Shown here piece after piece: positions 57,755-64,000 of a stretch of 64,000 bases of DNA. Every line of letters starts with the position of its first letter. The first letter of the stretch is position 1. The position numbers and the translations under genes are program-made. Origin of the DNA: Krasilnikovozyma curviuscula (lineage: Eukaryota; Basidiomycota; Tremellomycetes; Cystofilobasidiales; Mrakiaceae); contig MVAQ01000080.1 in the NCBI GenBank assembly GCA_014825775.1, forward strand, positions 20,274 through 84,273, written 5' to 3'. The notes under the pieces are model-generated. The model was not told the DNA's origin. It worked only from the letters and a program-made list of their open reading frames with translations, and did no database searches.

Positions 57755-59498
57755 ATGAAGTCCTTCACAGGCGCTGCCCCCCTTGCACTCCTCCTCTCTA
57801 CCACTATCTCGACATTTGCAGCAAAGGAGCAGAAGGTACTCTCAGTAGCAGGGGTTGATGGTCCTCTTCACCCTTATTTGGAATCTCACTCGAGGGAGCT
57901 GCTTGAAAAGTGGGTTCTCGTAAGGTTGAAAACAAGCCGCATACCTTTGAGCTGATTTGTAACTCTCGTAGATACCCGCTGATCGACACCCATATAGATT
58001 TGGCATCGACAGTAAGGGTTTTGAATCGCCGTCCTCTAGATGCTATTCCAGCTCTAGGGGTGAAGTTCCCGGGTAAGCGGAACTGTTTGTCTTTCGCTTA
58101 GAGGGATCACTGATGTCCTGTCATTCCACTCAAGGTCACTTCGATCTACCCAGAGCGGAGGCTGGAGGGCTAGCCGGGGTTTTTCTTACTGCTAACGCTC
58201 CTTGCCCAGCTCAAAGTACGTCTCCGTTTCTTTTCTCTCCACCCCAAGGAAATAGTTCTTAGCCCCGTCTTTATCTGGCTGTTTCCAATCAGTTGGGCAA
58301 GATCCAGGTCCGGACTTCCTTATTCCCACTGAAAGCGTTCAACATGTCTTAGAATCCATCGACTTCTTGCAGAACTTCATTTCTTACTACCCCGACGTGA
58401 GTCTGTCGCCTCCTCTCTCGTTGCACAGATAGCATCTCGCTGATGTTTGATTGTTCAGCGTATGGTCCTAGCTCGAACAGCCTCAGATATCAGGCAAGCT
58501 TTCAGAGACAAAAAGCTTGCTACGCTCATTGGAATGGAAGGTACTCATCAGTTCGGAAACTCGCTCAGTGTCCTTAGGTGAGTACCGCTGCGCTTGGTTC
58601 ATTCTCACTCCAAGGAACATTCTAAACCACTCGTTTCTCTTTTAGAACTTTTGCTCAGCTTGGTGTCAGCTACGTTACTCTGACCCATGTTTGCCACAGC
58701 TCATTTGCGAGTTCTAACGGTGGAGGTGCCGGATCGGTCTCGACCATCAAACAAGTGCATGAAGGGGCAGGCCTTACATTTATCGGACGAGAATTTGTCC
58801 GCGAGCTCAACAGGCTAGGAATTATGGTTGACCTCTCCCACACATCTGACAACACGGCTCGACATGCCATCGAAACCTCTGTAGCACCAGTAATTTGGAG
58901 CCACTCGGGTGCTCGAAGCGTGTACAACCACCCTCGCAACGTCCCTGACGACATCCTGCAGATGATCGGATCTGCACCAGGCCAGAACCCTGGAATAATT
59001 CTGTCTGTTTTTTTCCCTACGTTCATCGATCCAGTCAACAGCACCATCAGCAGAGTCGTGGATCATATCGAGCACATTGCGTCCATCTGTGGGAAGGCTC
59101 ATGTTGGTCTAGGAAGCGATTACGATGGTATATCAGCAACCATCACTGGATTGGAAGATGCGTCCAAGTGGCCGAACATCATTCAGGAGCTCATCCATCG
59201 AGGGTGGACCGACAACGAAATGGAGGGCATCATGGGTGGGAACTTATTGAGGGTTATGGAGGAGGTTGAGAGGGTGAAGGAAAGTTTGAGGAAACAGGCG
59301 CCTTCTCATGAGATCTATGAGAAGAGGACTGATTTACCTGCTTTTACTTGGGGGTAAGACGCAATTCAATTGGTCTTTGCCTAGCTTGTACTGATTGAAT
59401 AAAATTTGGTCATCAACAGTGGTCCTAACTATGCTTATCTTGCTGAGGATGTCAAGGAAAAGGTGCTAAAGATGAAGCATATCAGAGATGAACTGTAA
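57755..59498 (+). CDS. Membrane-dipeptidase (renal dipeptidase) family enzyme, secreted
   Basis: Zinc dipeptidase of peptidase family M19; relatives accept dipeptides with a C-terminal D-residue. The start gives MKSFTGAAPLALLLSTTIS, a classical signal peptide likely cleaved near A-K-E. Metal and substrate motifs in order: LIDTHIDLAS (H-x-D), ATLIGMEGTHQFG (Glu), YVTLTHVCHSSF (His), MVDLSHTSD (His), VIWSHSGARSVYNHPRNVPDD, and VGLGSDYDGI (Asp). All expected ligands are intact. About six short introns, including one between LLEK and YPLIDTH. Mature length is about 390 residues. No GPI signal is visible at the C-terminus (KMKHIRDEL), and the final H-I-R-D-E-L resembles an ER-retention tetrapeptide (HDEL-like, RDEL), so retention in the secretory pathway is possible. 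Confidence 0.9.
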
Positions 59499-60227
59499 AT
59501 GTATTTCGCCTTAGAATATCAATTTCGTCTAAGGGTTACAAGGGGGGATTTTATCTGTTTTCTAAGTGGGATGATTGCGAACAAGGTATCATAAGAAGCT
59601 CAACGCACACTCAACAATTCATTGACAACGTCTGCGCGAGGAGACGCCCCCCAAGTTCTTCCAAGTGAAACTTTTGAATTCATATTGGAGGACGTTATAC
59701 TATGATTGCATCTTGTAGCTCAACTGGACTCTAGTTCTCAGAGGCTGATATCGTTGTGGCACCAATATTTCTTATTTTCCGTGTCTTGAGCCTCATGGCG
59801 GCAGTTTTTAATTTCTTACACTCTACCTCAGGCCAACCAACGATATATCGGAAAAGTGCCGGCGCGATTTCGCTTGAAGTAAAAGAAGAAGAGCGGTCGA
59901 GCGAGGTTCGAAGAATGCCGTCGTGGCGTCATAACACTGGTGTGAAAGAGATTGGTTAGTTGTATTGTAGTATTTCAGTATTATTTGACAGCAGTTCCAA
60001 CGGTGTTTAATTCCCACCTAATTTAGACCTCTATTCTACACTTCTCTTGTGCTTCAAGCACTTTTTCGTCGAGATTCGCTGAAAAGACGGTGTTTCAAAT
60101 TTTCTTGTATTTTGTTTTGGGTTGCGCTTGAATACCGTGCGTTTTCCAACCGATATCCATATAAACCAGGACTCTGATCACCTGGTGGTCGGTCCCAGCA
60201 AATCACCAGGTCTCATCTTTTCCCACA
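59499..60227. promoter_or_regulatory. Intergenic: 3' flank of dipeptidase and promoter of the permease
   Basis: About 730 bp. One short plus-strand frame (59756-59959) has no support. The permease promoter should lie in 59900-60220. Confidence 0.4.
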
Positions 60228-62678
60228 ATGTCCACCGAAAAGAAGGAATTGGACGAATCCACCCCTGTGGAAGTCGGTTATGGCGAAAAGACCGACGACC
60301 TCACTCGAATTGAGAGTGTCGACTCGTTGGCCATGAAGCAGCTCGCTGAGGGTGAAGCTGTCGAGCAGAATGCCTTGCCAATCATCGAATACAGCGAAGA
60401 AGAGAACAGGAAGGTCAGAAGAAAGATTGATATGGTCGTTTTGCCGCTGTAAGATTTTTCTCACCTAGTGCTGTTTACATCCGCAAGTAAGATGCTAATG
60501 CCTCACATATGGTACTTGCCTGTCACAGCATGTGTCTCGTTTACGCTTTACAATACGTTGTAAGCATACCCTTCCCTATTTCCAACCCCCTACGCTGAAG
60601 GGGATATGGATCCTGACTTTGCATCCGTCTACTTTTTCTCAGGATCGATCTGCTATGGGTTACGCTGCCATCTTCACCTTCATCAAAGACACCCATATTA
60701 CCACCGATGAATATGCCTGGTTGGGATCCATCTACAACTTTGGGTAAGCAAATATTCCGCTCGCTCGGATTGACATCATGAGTCACTGGCGCTAAGACCT
60801 TTGTTCTCGTTTAAATCAGTTACCTTGTAATTGAATTCCCTGGTGCTTACTTGCTTCAAAAAATGTCCATCTCCAAGTCTCTCTCTATCCTCGTCGGTGT
60901 CTGGGGTATTCTCGTAAGTTGTCGCAACTCGCTGTCTCGTTTTGTGGCCAGGAGAACTCCAAAGCTGATCCTTCTGGCCTTCTGTCTCATTCTTGCATCT
61001 TCCTACCGCAAAACGTAGCTGATGTGTATGGCTATTCCAAGAAGCTTTGCTGGTCTCGCCGTTATTCGTTTCCTCCTTGGAGGAGCCGAATCCCTTGTAT
61101 CTCCAGGCTTCGTTTTGCTCAACGCCAGATTTTACACAGCTGCCGAACAACCATTGAGGTATGTTCAAATTAGTTCATTCATTTTCTGCTCGTGTACTGG
61201 TACTGACAGCTCATCTTTCAACAACTAGGATCGGTATCTGGTACGGGTGTCAAGGTGTTGGATCGCTCGTCGGATCGTTGGTCTCCTATGGTATGGGCAG
61301 TCTCAAGCATACTCCAAATAAAATGCCAACCTGGACGTGAGTCCACTCTCTCTCCCTCCTCCTTTAGATATCCTCCCGGCTCGAGTACTGACGCGCTGGC
61401 TGTACTATCAGGTTCATCTTCCTCCTCAACGGGGCTATCACATTCATCGGTGGTGTTGTCTGCTTCATCTTTATGCCTGAATCACCAACCACCTCCCGTT
61501 TCTTAACCCCACACGAGAAGAGAATCGCTATCGAGCGTGTCAGAGGAAACAAGTCTTCCCTCTCAAACAAGACCATCAAGTGGTCCCAGGTTTACGAAGC
61601 CATCAGTAAGCTCTTTATCTTAATATTTTGAATCTGTGAAAAATGATACTTACAAACTTCCTTGTTCTAATTTCTATCTGTAGACCCATTCATTGACCCA
61701 CAAGGTTGGCTCTTCGTCCTCTCCATGTGGTGTCTCTGTATTCCAAACGGGGGTGTCGCCAACTTCCAGAAGCTCATTCTCAAGTCTTACGGTTTCTCCA
61801 GTCTGGAGACGATCTTGGTTGGTATCCCAACCTGTTTCCTCCAGGTCGTCTTCCCACTGTCTGCTGGCTTCGTCGCAAGAAAGTACAAGAACGCTAAAGT
61901 AAGTTCTTTGTAGTTATCCAATTTTGTTTCAGCATCATTAGTTATCTTGACGTGCTGACGCTCAATGTTTTGTGATTGCGCACTAAGATTTTTGTCATGA
62001 TGGGCTGGTCTCTACCATCTCTTATCGGTTTCGCCTTCCAATACGCTGTCAAGATCAATGGAGTGAAATTGTGGGGATATTACATGGTAAGCGCCCTCAT
62101 TTTCCTGTGCCATTGAATAGCGGGGCTTGTTATTTCGAGCCCGTTCGACGTCAACGCTTCGCCTAGTGTCTGACCATGGCCTGTTTACCACAGATGACCT
62201 CTTATGTCGCTACCATCTCTCTTATTTTCGGTATGACCGCTTCCAATATTGCTGGGTACACCAAGAAGGTAGCCATCTCTTCGATGATCTTCATTGCCTA
62301 CGCGTCTGGTGAGTGTAGCTTTCACTGTTCCACGCTCATTCATATTCTTACTAATTTGAGTCTTGCAGGCAACATTGCTGGTCCTCATCTCTTCATTTCA
62401 ACTGAGAAAATTCCATACAAGACTGGTATGGAGTCGTCCATGATCTGCTTCTGCTTCCTCATGGTCTTCCTCGCCTTGCTAAGGTAAGTTTCTGCATAAG
62501 TCCTCCATATTCGCTTTACTGAAGATCCCTCTTTCGTAACCTTTAGACTCCACTACATGCGAGAGAACGCTAGACGTGACAAGATCCTCGCTGACAGAGG
62601 AGAGACATACGATCCAAACGGAGGTGACTTCGCGGATCTTACTGATTGCGAAAACATGCACTTCAGATACAAGCTGTA
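60228..62678 (+). CDS. MFS transporter, Dal5 / anion:cation symporter family
   Basis: Plasma-membrane permease of the group containing yeast Dal5 (allantoate, ureidosuccinate and dipeptide uptake), Tna1 and Fen2. Start ATG 60228 in CACAATGTCC. An acidic cytosolic N-terminus (about 70 residues, ending KVRRKIDMVVLPL) leads into twelve predicted membrane segments split by about ten introns. Family marks: DRSAMGYAAIF after TM1, YLVIEFPGAYLLQK, RFLLGGAESLVSPGF (the A-E-S-x-x-x-P-G-F motif), ERPLR-like AAEQPLRIGIWYGCQG, FMPESPTTSRFLTPHEK, and YTKKVAISSM...NIAGPHLF in TM11. The C-terminus ends HFRYKL. Substrate cannot be told from sequence. It is codirectional with the dipeptidase, with a 730-bp gap. 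Confidence 0.9.
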
Positions 62679-63079
62679 GAGTAGGGTTGGGTTCGTCTAG
62701 AATAGGTTGTACACTATTTGTTTCCCCTTGGTCCATCTCATTGACGACTTCGTCGAGTGGCCCGTCTTGATACTTGCTTTGTAGATCAACCTAGCTTGAA
62801 GCTTAGATATAAGTTATGATTGAGCGAAATATATCTAGCCCGCTTAAACCTACTGCGAGATTATGGGGAAAATGTGATGAAAAAGTGAGCAATATTCGAG
62901 GCGCGCCTTTCCTTTCGTCCAACACCTTTCTTCTGTGAGACTCCACAGTGTTTCTCCCAACACTCTGAGTGGTCCAGTTGAGTCAGTATCTTAGCTGGGT
63001 ACACCGTCCCAATGAATGTGCGCTATAATTTTGTTCTCTAAAGTCCAGCTTATCGACAGTTGCTGACCCATTTTTTTGA
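62679..63079. other. Intergenic: promoter region of the Rho GTPase
   Basis: About 400 bp with no coding signal. GGCGCGCC (near 62901) is the only conspicuous palindrome. Confidence 0.4.
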
Positions 63080-63987
63080 ATGGAAAACTCGCTGCTTTCA
63101 TGGCAATTTCGACATTTCTCTCAGTCTGGATACGCCCCTTCACCCAACTCAAATCCACCTCCTCGATATGATTGTGAAAGGAAGCTTGTTGTTGTGGGAG
63201 ACGGTGGATGTGGAAAAACATGTTTATTGACCATGTACGCTCATCAGAGGTTCCCCGAGGTCAGTCTTCCCTGTTGACCGACCTTGTCGAGGTTGAGTCC
63301 TGCTTTACGGGCGGTGCTTTACAGTGTTCTGTTTGCTGATACGGTTCTGCTCTGCTGCTCTCCTGGCTCAATGATCCGTGGTTTGTCCTTAGACTTACGT
63401 CCCAACCGTCTTTGAGAATCTCGTGTGTTACAAGCCCTGTGACAACAAGATTGTGCAACTTGCTCTGTGGGATACAGCTGGACAGGAAGACTTTGATCGA
63501 CTACGACCTCTCAGCTATAACGATACAGACGTTATCCTGATAGTCTTTGCATGCAATTTCAGGCCCAGTCTGGAGAATGTCAAGGACAAGGTAACATCCC
63601 CGACCTAGGTCTCAACCAGTCTTTCCTCAACTAAAGCAATTTCCATTTGTTTGTCCTTAGTGGTTCCCTGAAATGCAGCATTTCTGTGAAAATGTCCCAA
63701 CGCTCCTAGTGTGTGCCAAAACCGACCTCCGTACGGATCCTACAACCCTCAAACTTATGGCCGCCCAAGGTCAGACGCCCATAACACCTCAACAGGGGGC
63801 GATGGTAGCTCGAGACATTGGTGCAAAGTACGTCGAGTGCAGCGCTAAGACAGGTGTTGGTGTTGAGGACGTGTTCGTGACGGCGATGAGGGAAACGCTC
63901 AGGGGTGGGTTCGGAAAGATGGGCGGTGGCAGCAGTGGTGGTGGGGGTGGTGGGAGGAGAAAAAAGAGGCAGTGTGTTGTTCTCTAG
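63080..63987 (+). CDS. Rho-family GTPase, Rho4-like
   Basis: Small GTPase controlling polarity, septation or secretion at the plasma membrane. Start ATG 63080; a 33-residue N-terminal extension ([18 protein letters not shown]) precedes the P-loop [11 protein letters not shown]. Switch I is [11 protein letters not shown] and switch II is [18 protein letters not shown]. Guanine-recognition motifs are CAKTDLR (for TKxD) and ECSAKTG. The Rho insert is [20 protein letters not shown]. The tail has a poly-Gly stretch, a polybasic RRKKRQ and CAAX box CVVL, whose Leu predicts geranylgeranylation. Introns occur after RFPE (GTCAGT donor, near 63261) and after VKDK (near 63590). The N-terminal extension and GDGGCGKT P-loop favour Rho4 over Rho1 or Cdc42. 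Confidence 0.92.
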
Positions 63988-64000
63988 ATTCCTTTCGTTC

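Overview
The window is a gene-dense piece of a fungal nuclear genome. Nearly every gene is split by short introns (mostly about 45-110 nt, GTRNGT donors, CTNAC-like branch sites), GC content is moderate, and several genes are fungal-type: a Cdc11/Nud1 spindle-pole scaffold, Snt1 of the Set3 complex, a Dal5-type permease and a dysferlin-domain peroxin-like protein. Intron density, the style of the acidic Ser/Thr-rich proteins and the presence of respiratory complex I suggest a basidiomycete, perhaps a yeast-forming Tremellomycete. That placement is an inference and is not proven by any marker here. All exon-intron calls were made by eye from splice motifs and reading-frame continuity.

Layout. 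1-4.8 kb (-): leucine-rich-repeat scaffold resembling Cdc11/Nud1, cut by the window start. 5.5-6.0 kb (-): a possible small spliced gene. 6.1-7.9 kb (-): V-ATPase V0 subunit d (Vma6). 8.9-21.3 kb (-): one 12.4-kb gene for the bridge-like lipid transfer protein Csf1. 21.8-27.7 kb (+): a very acidic 1,846-residue protein of unknown function. 28.0-29.4 kb (+): a PH-like/FYVE protein. 29.6-30.5 kb (-): an F-box-like protein. 31.0-31.5 kb (-): complex I subunit NDUFA5. 31.9-36.4 kb (-): Snt1/NCoR-type SANT protein. 37.3-40.7 kb (-): GEN1/Yen1-type Holliday junction resolvase. 40.7-42.8 kb: gene-poor, with one probable relic. 42.8-44.3 kb (+): Rab geranylgeranyltransferase alpha (Bet4), whose first coding exon is only the ATG. 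45.0-47.7 kb (-): membrane-anchored amidohydrolase. 48.1-50.1 kb (+): dysferlin-domain protein. 50.2-53.6 kb (-): importin-5/Kap121-like karyopherin with a short C-terminus. 53.8-62.7 kb: a four-gene block described below. 63.1-64.0 kb (+): Rho-family GTPase, Rho4-like.

Most genes are unrelated housekeeping genes. The exception is 53.8-62.7 kb. There a peroxisomal D-amino-acid oxidase and a 2,2-dialkylglycine decarboxylase lie on the minus strand. They are followed, across a 284-bp divergent promoter, by a secreted membrane-dipeptidase-family enzyme and a Dal5-type MFS permease on the plus strand. All four fit the uptake and breakdown of peptides carrying D- or alpha,alpha-dialkyl amino acids (for example Aib or isovaline from peptaibiotics). 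I know of no described fungal cluster of this kind, and it is the best candidate here for an undescribed system. No tRNA, rRNA, CRISPR array or intact transposon was recognised.
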